6,175 nucleotides of DNA from Oscillospiraceae bacterium (lineage in GTDB: Bacteria; Bacillota; Clostridia; Oscillospirales; Acutalibacteraceae). Below, piece by piece: positions 1-5,732 of this stretch (position 1 is the stretch's first letter; each line of letters starts with the position of its first letter). The stretch covers positions 1,525 to 7,699 of the forward strand of contig DNGF01000041.1 of NCBI GenBank assembly GCA_003486665.1, written 5' to 3'. The position numbers and the translations under genes were made by a program. Under the pieces are notes generated by a model, which was not told where the DNA came from, made no database searches, and was given only the letters and a program-made list of their open reading frames with translations.

Positions 1-135
1 AAGGTAATCGTTTCTTTTGAAACAGCCTCTTCAAAGCTGGCTTTTGACAGACAGGCTTTTACCATTCTCGGAGTTTTTATGTATCTCTGCGCCGCTTTCG
101 GAGTCATTATGCTGATACGTGAAAAGCATTCCTGA
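1..135 (+). CDS. C-terminal fragment of an unidentified membrane protein
   Basis: Reading frame 1 is open from the window edge to a TGA at 133-135 and gives the last 44 residues of a protein whose start lies outside. The visible part has a polar stretch (about residues 1-19 of the fragment, including FETASSKLAFDRQ) followed by one clear hydrophobic helix (about residues 20-39, FTILGVFMYLCAAFGVIMLI) and a short basic tail, REKHS. This is what the last transmembrane helix of a polytopic membrane protein or transporter looks like, with the tail probably in the cytoplasm. I do not recognise the family from so little sequence. No hairpin terminator is visible between its stop and the next promoter, so read-through into the downstream operon is possible. 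Confidence 0.7.
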   Translation, partial: KVIVSFETASSKLAFDRQAFTILGVFMYLCAAFGVIMLIREKHS

Positions 136-217
136 ATTCTGATTAATAAAAAATTTCAATCGACGAATAATATCATTAAATTTTCCGTTAAACCGGCTGA
201 TTTGACACTGTTTTATA

Positions 218-246
218 TTGACTTTTTTAAACGGACGTGTTATACT
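218..246 (+). promoter_or_regulatory. Sigma-A type promoter of the DUF6110-ATPase operon
   Basis: The -35 box TTGACT (218-223) and -10 box TATACT (241-246) are separated by exactly 17 bases, each one mismatch from consensus. Transcription would start near 253, giving a leader of about 50 bases. A second -35-like TTGACA lies at 202-207 but has no good -10 at the right spacing. Confidence 0.75.
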
Positions 247-254
247 GTTAAGCA

Positions 255-270
255 GTTAGCAGAAGCTAAC
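255..270. promoter_or_regulatory. Palindrome at the transcription start: candidate metalloregulator operator
   Basis: GTTAGC-AGAA-GCTAAC is a perfect 6-base inverted repeat with a 4-base centre. It begins 9 bases after the -10 box, so it covers the expected +1 region, a classic position for a repressor. The TTAGC...GCTAA half-sites resemble DtxR/MntR-family boxes (TTAGG...CCTAA type), which would fit metal-dependent control of the downstream ATPase. The same bases could form a small hairpin in the leader RNA. The palindrome is seen; the regulator family is inferred. Confidence 0.5.
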
Positions 271-301
271 AGAAAAATTTTGTTTGCGGAGGTTTTTGAA
301 A

Positions 302-556
302 ATGATTGATTTTAAAAAATTGGGCATTTTTGCCGGCGGTGTACTTTTCGGTACGGCAGGTATCAAGATCCTTTCGAGCAAGGACGCAAAAAAGGCATAC
401 ACACATACCACTGCCGCCGTTCTCAGGGCTAAGGATTGCGTGATGTCCACGGCCACGAACATTAAAGAAAACGCAGAAGATATCCTCGCTGACGCTAAAG
501 ATATTAACGAGCAGCGAATTGCCGACGATAACGAAGTCATAGAGGACGCTGAATAA
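302..556 (+). CDS. DUF6110-family small membrane protein, partner of the downstream P-type ATPase (possible ferrosome-type fez accessory protein)
   Basis: An 84-residue protein. The start is ATG 302, 8 bases after a GCGGAGG ribosome binding site (286-293); an in-frame TTG at 284 lies on that site and is not a credible start. Residues 7-24 form a short Gly-rich hydrophobic segment (AGGVLFGTAG, containing GxxxG), enough for one membrane insertion. Residues 25-75 are a long Ala/Lys/Glu-rich, probably amphipathic helix containing THTTAAVLRAKDCV, and the tail is strongly acidic (DDNEVIEDAE). I recall this sequence type as DUF6110, found next to metal-transporting P-type ATPases in Clostridia. The ATPase follows after only 2 bases, so they are co-transcribed and probably act together. 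The layout resembles mycobacterial PacL proteins (DUF1490), which scaffold CtpC-type ATPases, and the small hydrophobic partners in ferrosome loci. The biochemical role is unknown; there is no His-rich or CxxC metal-binding motif, only one Cys (46). Confidence 0.85.
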   Translation: MIDFKKLGIFAGGVLFGTAGIKILSSKDAKKAYTHTTAAVLRAKDCVMSTATNIKENAEDILADAKDINEQRIADDNEVIEDAE

Positions 557-558
557 TT

Positions 559-2637
559 ATGAAGTGTACTGTACTTCATGAGTCAAAAGGACGTATTCGT
601 GTCCGTATGGCTCAGAAACATATGTCTATTTCACAGGCTGATATTCTTGAGGTCTATCTTAAGAGAACAGACGGTGTTGTTGATGCCAAGGTTTATGACC
701 TCACCTGCGATGCCGTAATATTCTATAAAGAAAAAAGCGACAGAGCGGATATTATTTCCGCTCTTGCTTCTTTTAGTTACGAAAAATGCAAAGATCTGAC
801 TGTCGAACACAGCTCGCGTGCGCTGAACCGAGAGTTTTCGGACAAGCTCTTTTTCACACTTGTAAGGCGCTGCGTAAACAAATTTGTTTTTCCCGTTTGG
901 CTGAGAACGGTTATTACCCTGTTCAGGTCGGTCAAGTACATAAAAGCCGGACTGAAGTGCCTGCTTAAAGGTAAAATTCAGGTTCCCGTGCTTGACATGA
1001 CAGCAATTGTCGTTTCTCTCATAAGAGGCGACTTTGCAACCGCAGGCTCAATAATGTTCCTGCTCGGTATAGGCGATATTCTCGACGAATGGACGCATAA
1101 AAAATCCGTTGCCGATCTCGCCGGTGCAATGTCGATAAATGTTGACCGCGTTTGGCTTGAGGGTGAGGACGGAAATACACTTGTTCCTGTCGGCGATGTC
1201 AAGGTCGGAGATCGGATAGTCGTCCACACCGGAAATATGATTCCTCTTGACGGCAAGGTCGTATCGGGAGAGGCTCTCATTAACCAGTCATCAATAACCG
1301 GCGAACCTCTTCCCGTACGCAGAAGCAGCGGCGGATATGTCTATGCAGGAACGGTCGTTGAGGAAGGTGACTGCGTTATTCGTGTTGAAAAGGTAACCGG
1401 TGACGGCCGCTATGACCGCATTGTTCATATGATTGAAGATTCCGAAAAGCTTAAATCGGAAACCGAGGATCATGCCTCTCACCTTGCTGACAAGCTTGTT
1501 CCTTACAGCCTCGGCGCAACCGCGCTGATCTGGCTTCTGACAAGGAATGTCACAAAAGCTCTTGCTGTTTTAATGGTAGATTTCTCCTGCGCGTTAAAGC
1601 TTTCTATGCCGGTCACTGTACTGTCCGCCATGAGAGAGGCAAGCGCACACAAGATCTCTGTTAAGGGCGGCAAGTTTCTTGAAGCCGTTTCAAGCGCCGA
1701 AACCGTTGTTTTTGATAAGACGGGTACACTCACAAAAGCAGAGCCCAAGGTTGCTGAGATAGTCTGTTTCGGCGGCAGCGATGAAGAAGAAATGCTCAAG
1801 CTCGCCGCGTGTCTTGAGGAACACTATCCTCATTCAATGGCAAAAGCGGTGGTTGCCGAAGCCGCTTCACGCGGATTGAATCACGAAGAACGTCACTCCA
1901 AGGTTGAATATATCGTAGCACACGGCATTTCAAGCAGTGTTGACGGCAAAAAAGTTATTATCGGCAGTCAGCATTTTGTATTTGAAGATGAAAAATGTGT
2001 TGTTCCCGACGGCGATCTTGATAAATTCAACGCTCTTAAAGCGGAATACTCTCATCTGTATCTCGCTGTTTCAGGCGTTCTTGCCGCGGTTATATGTATT
2101 GAAGATCCTTTAAGAGCCGAGGCTAAGCAGATTATTACCGAGCTGAAAAAGCTCGGAATAAAGCATATTGTAATGATGACGGGCGATAATGAAAAAACAG
2201 CCTGCTCTGTTGCAAGGGCTGTCGGCATTGATGAATACTATTCCGAGGTTTTGCCTGAAGATAAGGCAGCCTTTGTTCGATCCGAACACGAAAAGGGACA
2301 TAAGGTCATTATGCTCGGTGACGGTGTAAACGACTCCCCTGCTCTTTCTCAGGCAGACGTAGGAATAGCCATCAGTGACGGAGCCGCCATTGCAAGAGAG
2401 GTTGCCGACATTATGATCGGCTCGGATGATCTTTACTCGCTTGTTACGCTTAAGCGTTTGAGCGATGCCTTGATGACCCGTATTCATTCAAACTATCGGA
2501 AGATAATCGGCTTTAACCTTATGCTGATCATTCTCGGCGTTGCAGGCATTTTGCCTCCTGCCACTTCGGCGCTTTTACATAACGCCCTGACTCTTGAAAT
2601 CAGTGTTAAGGGTATGACAAATCTTTTGAAGGAATGA
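559..2637 (+). CDS. P1B-type heavy-metal translocating P-type ATPase (P1B-6 / FezB-like, CtpC-like)
   Basis: A 692-residue integral membrane ATP-driven metal pump. Features in order: an HMA-like N-terminal fold (about 1-57) with an Arg-rich GRIRVRM at 11-17 and no CxxC; membrane helices at about 98-126 and 142-175; an actuator domain with TGEP at 247-250; helices at about 312-352 carrying FSCALKLS (342-349) where CPC normally stands; phosphorylation motif DKTGT with D386; a nucleotide-binding domain in which the usual HP is HS (H425-S426 in YPHSMAKA); TGDN at 541-544; GDGVND with D588 and D592; and last helices at about 645-675 ending in LHNALTLEISVKG. All catalytic motifs are present, so it should be active. 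The ion is not settled: the absent CPC argues against an ordinary Cu or Cd/Zn pump. P1B-6 enzymes are linked to iron-storage ferrosomes and CtpC to Zn/Mn. ATG 559 lies 2 bases after the DUF6110 stop with only a weak, distant GAGG, suggesting translational coupling. Confidence 0.95.
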   Translation: MKCTVLHESKGRIRVRMAQKHMSISQADILEVYLKRTDGVVDAKVYDLTCDAVIFYKEKSDRADIISALASFSYEKCKDLTVEHSSRALNREFSDKLFFTLVRRCVNKFVFPVWLRTVITLFRSVKYIKAGLKCLLKGKIQVPVLDMTAIVVSLIRGDFATAGSIMFLLGIGDILDEWTHKKSVADLAGAMSINVDRVWLEGEDGNTLVPVGDVKVGDRIVVHTGNMIPLDGKVVSGEALINQSSITGEPLPVRRSSGGYVYAGTVVEEGDCVIRVEKVTGDGRYDRIVHMIEDSEKLKSETEDHASHLADKLVPYSLGATALIWLLTRNVTKALAVLMVDFSCALKLSMPVTVLSAMREASAHKISVKGGKFLEAVSSAETVVFDKTGTLTKAEPKVAEIVCFGGSDEEEMLKLAACLEEHYPHSMAKAVVAEAASRGLNHEERHSKVEYIVAHGISSSVDGKKVIIGSQHFVFEDEKCVVPDGDLDKFNALKAEYSHLYLAVSGVLAAVICIEDPLRAEAKQIITELKKLGIKHIVMMTGDNEKTACSVARAVGIDEYYSEVLPEDKAAFVRSEHEKGHKVIMLGDGVNDSPALSQADVGIAISDGAAIAREVADIMIGSDDLYSLVTLKRLSDALMTRIHSNYRKIIGFNLMLIILGVAGILPPATSALLHNALTLEISVKGMTNLLKE

Positions 2638-2692
2638 TACAATACGCAGGCTGACGCATTCGGCACAAATCAAAGAGCAAAAGCAAAATAAA

Positions 2693-2755
2693 AAGGCTAT
2701 AATTCATAAATGTCGATTAACGAATTGACAAAATATGGATTATAGCCTTATTTTT
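2693..2755 (+). terminator. Very long hairpin terminator after the ATPase operon
   Basis: The outer stem 2693-2708 pairs with 2734-2749 over 16 base pairs with one G-U wobble. A small internal loop (AA/AAA) follows, then an inner stem 2711-2718 with 2723-2730 (8 pairs, one G-U) closed by an AACG tetraloop. A T-run (2751-2755) follows and an A-rich tract precedes, so it could also stop transcription on the minus strand. It begins 55 bases after the ATPase stop. It is far longer than a typical intrinsic terminator, so it may be a mobile or repeated palindrome doing a terminator's job. Confidence 0.75.
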
Positions 2756-2895
2756 GCGATTGTAAAAACAATCCTTGACCTCTCGCAGCACGCAAGTACA
2801 GCCTTGGGACAAGAAAATGCTTCCTGCCGCCAAACAAAACAGACCTTTTTCAACATCCGACATACAAAAAAGATTATTAAAATTCTCTTTTTCTC
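2756..2895. other. Intergenic stretch without a convincing gene
   Basis: This is part of the 313-base gap between the ATPase and the next gene. It holds a small perfect hairpin (GATTGT 2758-2763, loop AAAA, ACAATC 2768-2773) immediately after the terminator. A more GC-rich patch follows (about 2774-2832, beginning CTTGACCTCTCGCAGCACGC), then AT-rich DNA leading to the next promoter. I see no ribosome binding site plus open frame on either strand. The patch could be a decayed or repeated intergenic element. Confidence 0.4.
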
Positions 2896-2923
2896 TTGAT
2901 TTAATTTCATAATAGTATATAAT
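2896..2923 (+). promoter_or_regulatory. Promoter of the single-pass membrane protein gene
   Basis: TTGATT (2896-2901), a 16-base spacer, then a perfect TATAAT (2918-2923). Transcription would start about 20 bases before the start codon, leaving a short leader that carries the GGAGG site at 2940-2944. Confidence 0.65.
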
Positions 2924-2950
2924 TAGAATACAACTATTTGGAGGTTTGTT

Positions 2951-3565
2951 ATGGAAGAGAATAAAAAGGATCAGCTTGATAAAATTGATGAACTCCTTGA
3001 AAGCACTTCGGCTGAAAACAGAATTAAATTTAAAGAGGATGACGCGATAGATCTGCTTTCTTCGCAGGAAAAGGACGCCGCCGAAACACCGATCGAACCG
3101 ACCGTTAATAATATTGAGGCGACAGATATTTCCGATGACGAAAGCGAAGAAGATGAATCCGCCGATTCGATATGTATAATTGATGAAACATCAACAACAA
3201 TTGAGATATCCGACAGCACAGAATCATATCAGAGCTTGAGCAACGACGCTCCCCGTAAGAAGGTCAAGGAAAAGATTAAATTCAACGCCTTGCAGATCGT
3301 TCTGATGTGCATCGTCGGCATTGCGCTTCTCTGGTGCATTGCGTTTACGGCGGACCACACCATTGCCGCTCAGGGCTACTCCCCTGTTTTCTGCGTGCAA
3401 ACTCAGTTATACGAGGACGGCAGTGCAAGCTACAAAGGTCTTGGATACAAGATTCAGTTTAGGTTTGATTCCGACGGAAACCTTACACAGAAGTGTGTAC
3501 CGGCTTGGAAGGACGGTCCGAACGATATTGCAGACAAGCAGGAAAGCGGAGCTTCTTTCGAATAA
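2951..3565 (+). CDS. Single-pass membrane protein with an acidic N-terminal region; function unknown
   Basis: A 204-residue protein. ATG 2951 sits 6 bases after GGAGG, a textbook start. Residues 1-100 are acidic, Ser/Thr-rich and low in hydrophobicity (for example SDDESEEDESADS at 61-73), so probably disordered and cytoplasmic. A basic stretch PRKKVKEKIK (101-110) leads into one transmembrane helix (about 112-133, ALQIVLMCIVGIALLWCIAF); the positive charges before the helix predict the N terminus inside and the C terminus outside. The outer part (134-204) contains YSPVFCVQT and DGSASYKGLGYKIQF, a pattern I associate with small uncharacterised exported or membrane proteins of Firmicutes. It has two Cys (148, 182) that could form a disulfide. 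It has its own promoter and terminator, so it is probably monocistronic. No enzymatic motif is visible. Confidence 0.85.
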   Translation: MEENKKDQLDKIDELLESTSAENRIKFKEDDAIDLLSSQEKDAAETPIEPTVNNIEATDISDDESEEDESADSICIIDETSTTIEISDSTESYQSLSNDAPRKKVKEKIKFNALQIVLMCIVGIALLWCIAFTADHTIAAQGYSPVFCVQTQLYEDGSASYKGLGYKIQFRFDSDGNLTQKCVPAWKDGPNDIADKQESGASFE

Positions 3566-3584
3566 TAAAAAGGAATAAAAAAAT

Positions 3585-3619
3585 AAGCACAGAGGCAAGC
3601 GAATTGCTTCTGTGCTTTT
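3585..3619. terminator. Bidirectional terminator between convergent genes
   Basis: A 14-pair stem (3585-3598 with 3604-3617, one G-U wobble) closes a 5-base GCGAA loop. On the plus strand it ends in TTTT. Read on the minus strand it is followed by a longer T-rich tract (from the A-run at 3567-3584). It therefore serves both the membrane protein gene ending at 3565 and the peptidase gene ending at 3632. Confidence 0.85.
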
Positions 3620-3631
3620 GCTATATACAAT

Positions 3632-5101
3632 TTACTCTGCTTTTGAAACCTCTTTAATATACTCTCTGAAGAAGATAACGCTTTCCTTGAGAGCCGAGAT
3701 CGGACAACGTTCATCGGTTGCATGAGTTGTCAGGAAAAGATCAACGGAAACATTGAACGGAGCATAGCGGAGAATATTGTCACAAATCTTTCCGTAACGG
3801 TATGAGTCTGTGCCTCCCATTACAAGGTACGGAGCAACGGCAACATCATCGGGATGAAGTCCCTCTTCAACCTTTCTGATCGCATTGAACGCTCTTGAAT
3901 CGGTCGGTGAGAACTTGGTTGCTTCCTTGCTGTAAAGACGCTCTATCTCCAAATCCTTATAGCGAACAGCCTTGCGGATATGTTTTTCAACATCATCAAC
4001 CGTGTCGCCGGGAAGAGGTCTGAAATTAATCGTGATACTCGGTCTTTGCGGCAGAACATTCGGTTCGGGACTTCCCTCGCACATTGAAATACTCTGTATT
4101 GTTCTTACCATGCTTGCAGATTCGGGGATAATTTTAAGCACGAGCTTAATAATCGGCTTGAGAAGCCATACGTTACACATTACCGTTCTGCCGAGGTAGG
4201 TCGCCTTTCTGCCGACCGTATCAAACAGCTCGGTGAGGAACGGAAGCATATGCGACTTAAACTGGTGTCTTTCAACATCTTTAATTGTATTGGCAAGCTT
4301 TGCCATGCCGCTGTGCTTCGGTGCTGCGGAAGTATGACCGCCCTTGTCATGAACCGTAAGCTTCATATCGGCATAGCCCTTTTCGGCAACACCGACTGCG
4401 GCAACATATGTATGAATAAGACCCTTGACATCAACTCTGAGAAGTGCGCTGCCCTCATCAAGAACGCTGTCAAGATGAATTCCCCTTGACTGAAGAACCT
4501 TGACGATCTCATCAGCACCCGATTCCTTAGAGCAAACAATTTCTTCATTGTGACCGAAGCAGAGATATACATCTCGCTCAGGCTGGAAGCCCTCTTCCAT
4601 CAAGGATTCGACAGCTTCCATAACGCAGATAAGGTGATTCTTCATATCGAGCGCACCTCTGCCCCAGATGATCTCGCCGTCATTGTATCCGCTGAACGCG
4701 TCATGAGTCCAGTCATTCTCCGTACCCTCGGCAACGGGAACAACGTCCTGGTGCGAAAGCAGTGCCATTGGCTCAAGATCGGGATTTTTGCCCTTCCAGC
4801 GATAGATAAGGCTCGCCTTTGAAACATTTTCCTTTACTGTGTTCTGCTTTATAAGCGGATAGGCTTCATCAAGGAAATCATGAAATTTTTCAAACTCCGA
4901 CCAATCAATATCATCCGGATTGCTTCTTGAAATCGTTTTGCACTGAATCGCCTTGGAAAGATGCTCGGCAACCTTGTTTACATCTATGTCGGCATCCTCG
5001 ATTTTAACCCCTTCAAACTTTTTCGGCTTGTAAAAAATAGCTCTTATAAGAGTTACTATAATAAAAAGAGCCAGCAAAGCCAATAAAATTTTCCACCACA
5101 T
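3632..5101 (-). CDS. Membrane-anchored M20 family zinc metallopeptidase (CPS1/PM20D1-like carboxypeptidase)
   Basis: A 489-residue hydrolase. An N-terminal hydrophobic segment (residues 3-23) with a Trp-rich start and a basic KPKK afterwards acts as an uncleaved anchor. The two-metal M20 site is complete: HQD (H117, D119), GRGALDMK (D152, bridging), HNEE (E186 as general base, E187 as ligand), LDEG (D215/E216) and LTTHATDE (H460). The dimerisation-type insert is marked by GGHTSAAP (H256). The size fits the Cps1/PM20D1 branch of M20, which cleaves or condenses N-acyl amino acids and small peptides; the actual substrate cannot be read from sequence. ATG 5101 follows an AGGAGG (5114-5119, minus strand) with a long 12-base spacing; no better in-frame start exists nearer to it. 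It has its own promoter and stands alone. The order of the catalytic residues makes the family assignment very safe. Confidence 0.95.
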   Translation of the reverse strand: MWWKILLALLALFIIVTLIRAIFYKPKKFEGVKIEDADIDVNKVAEHLSKAIQCKTISRSNPDDIDWSEFEKFHDFLDEAYPLIKQNTVKENVSKASLIYRWKGKNPDLEPMALLSHQDVVPVAEGTENDWTHDAFSGYNDGEIIWGRGALDMKNHLICVMEAVESLMEEGFQPERDVYLCFGHNEEIVCSKESGADEIVKVLQSRGIHLDSVLDEGSALLRVDVKGLIHTYVAAVGVAEKGYADMKLTVHDKGGHTSAAPKHSGMAKLANTIKDVERHQFKSHMLPFLTELFDTVGRKATYLGRTVMCNVWLLKPIIKLVLKIIPESASMVRTIQSISMCEGSPEPNVLPQRPSITINFRPLPGDTVDDVEKHIRKAVRYKDLEIERLYSKEATKFSPTDSRAFNAIRKVEEGLHPDDVAVAPYLVMGGTDSYRYGKICDNILRYAPFNVSVDLFLTTHATDERCPISALKESVIFFREYIKEVSKAE

Positions 5102-5134
5102 AATTATGCAATACCTCCTAAAAACACAGTGAAG

Positions 5135-5163
5135 ATTTTAGCATAATGACAAAAAATTGTCAA
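5135..5163 (-). promoter_or_regulatory. Promoter of the M20 peptidase gene overlapping a palindrome
   Basis: Read on the minus strand: -35 TTGACA (5158-5163), a 17-base spacer, and -10 TAAAAT (5135-5140), giving a leader of about 27 bases. The -35 box and part of the spacer form TGACAA-AAAA-TTGTCA (5147-5162), a perfect 6-base inverted repeat that could be a repressor site or a chance result of the AT-rich hexamer. Confidence 0.75.
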
Positions 5164-5371
5164 TACTACATATCATTTCAAACGTCAAAACAACAAAATA
5201 CGGAATTCCTTACTTTATCATATTATGATCATCGCTTAAAATTGTATAAAACGTCAAAAATTACATCTTTTGACACTATTGAATATATTGCAATTAGGTG
5301 ATTATGCACATAGCACAATTTTTGTTGGGTAAAAATGCACAAATTGAGCATAAATTATTTGTGCAAAACGC
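5164..5371. other. AT-rich divergent intergenic region with several direct and inverted repeats
   Basis: With the promoters on each side this is a gene-free stretch of about 335 bases (5102-5436). It holds an 11-base direct repeat AAACGTCAAAA at 5180-5190 and 5249-5259, 69 bases apart. It also holds an inverted repeat GTCAAAA-N8-TTTTGAC (5253-5274), and TGCACA/GCACAA motifs at 5305-5310, 5313-5318 and 5336-5343. These lie too far from the peptidase start to be ordinary leader elements and look like protein-binding sites. No gene is visible. Confidence 0.5.
5336..5365. promoter_or_regulatory. Inverted repeat just upstream of -35, containing a box shared with the MarR promoter
   Basis: TGCACAAAT (5336-5344) and ATTTGTGCA (5357-5365) form a perfect 9-base inverted repeat with a 12-base centre, ending 6 bases before the -35 box. 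Its left part (5336-5359) matches TGCACAAA-N5-CATAAATTATT, which recurs at 5866-5889. It probably binds a dimeric regulator or acts as an activating upstream element. Confidence 0.55.
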
Positions 5372-5400
5372 TTGACAAATAAAAAGAGCCGTGCTATAAT
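5372..5400 (+). promoter_or_regulatory. Perfect consensus promoter of the short transcript
   Basis: TTGACA (5372-5377), a 17-base spacer and TATAAT (5395-5400): a full sigma-A consensus with ideal spacing, predicting a very strong start near 5407. Confidence 0.9.
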
Positions 5401-5436
5401 GTAGTCACAAAAGAAAAAGAAAGGAATGAATGACTT

Positions 5437-5562
5437 ATGACAAACAATATGTATTATGTCGCAGAGGAAAAAGTATTGAACGAGATCGCAAAGGAAAAGA
5501 AGTTTTCATTCCGTGCTATCTTGAACCTTCTGACAGCAGGCGCTATCTCCAGAAAGTTCTGA
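5437..5562 (+). CDS. Possible 41-residue small protein
   Basis: ATG 5437 to TGA 5562 in the short transcript, about 11 bases after AAAGGA (5420-5425). The product is Lys/Glu-rich and helix-like (AEEKVLNEIAKEKKFSFRA at about residues 9-27), followed by a more hydrophobic ILNLLTAGAI and ending RKF. The composition looks like a real cytoplasmic peptide, unlike the overlapping +1-frame reading (5430-5684), which is Cys/Arg-rich and looks like an out-of-frame shadow even though its ATG at 5430 sits closer to the same AAAGGA. A hairpin begins 4 bases after the stop codon. I do not recognise a family. It could be a leader peptide, a small regulator, or the remnant of a longer protein. Confidence 0.45.
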   Translation: MTNNMYYVAEEKVLNEIAKEKKFSFRAILNLLTAGAISRKF

Positions 5563-5732
5563 GAGGCAATGCCGCACGATTAACGTGTGCGGATTGCTTA
5601 AAACATCGGCTTTTGCGAGCCGTCAATATCGAATTACTCTATGCCCTACTCAACCGCCATGCGGATTGCACCGCGATTTATTGAATCGTATCCGAAAAAT
5701 CGGAATTGCATGACGGCAAAGGCAAAATTCAT

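Noticed and set aside
284..301. Upstream TTG start that would extend the DUF6110 protein by six residues
   Set aside because: The extension would be translated from the GCGGAGG ribosome binding site itself; ATG 302 has proper spacing to that site.
256..579. Minus-strand open frame over the DUF6110 gene
   Set aside because: It lies opposite a well-supported gene and has no ribosome binding site; it is a shadow of the plus-strand codons.
2110..2487. 125-codon minus-strand frame inside the ATPase gene, with other internal frames at 786-968, 978-1280, 1291-1482 and 1503-1799
   Set aside because: All lie within the ATPase coding sequence, whose motifs are complete; none has independent signals.
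2725..2748. Promoter-like hexamers (TTGACA at 2725; TTGTCA/TATGAA on the minus strand) inside the long hairpin
   Set aside because: On the plus strand no -10 stands at the right distance, and on the minus strand the -10 is weak with no gene behind it; they are probably by-products of the AT-rich palindrome.
3321..3723. Frames overlapping the 3' end of the membrane protein gene and the terminator
   Set aside because: They run through the convergent terminator and overlap two confident genes; composition is shadow-like.
3972..4827. Plus-strand and alternative minus-strand frames inside the M20 peptidase gene
   Set aside because: The peptidase has all catalytic residues in one continuous frame; the others are by-products of its codon use.
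5180..5365. Repeats considered as a CRISPR array or attachment site
   Set aside because: Repeats are only 9-11 bases, two copies each with irregular spacing, and no integrase or cas gene is nearby.
5426..5440. Four-codon upstream frame whose TGA overlaps the ATG at 5437
   Set aside because: It abuts the ribosome binding site too closely to be initiated and is short enough to occur by chance.
5430..5684. 84-codon open frame overlapping the 41-residue frame in the short transcript
   Set aside because: Although its ATG is close to AAAGGA, the product is rich in Cys and Arg with no domain pattern, and its 3' half runs through several RNA hairpins. The overlapping 41-codon frame has a more natural composition. 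Not excluded with certainty.
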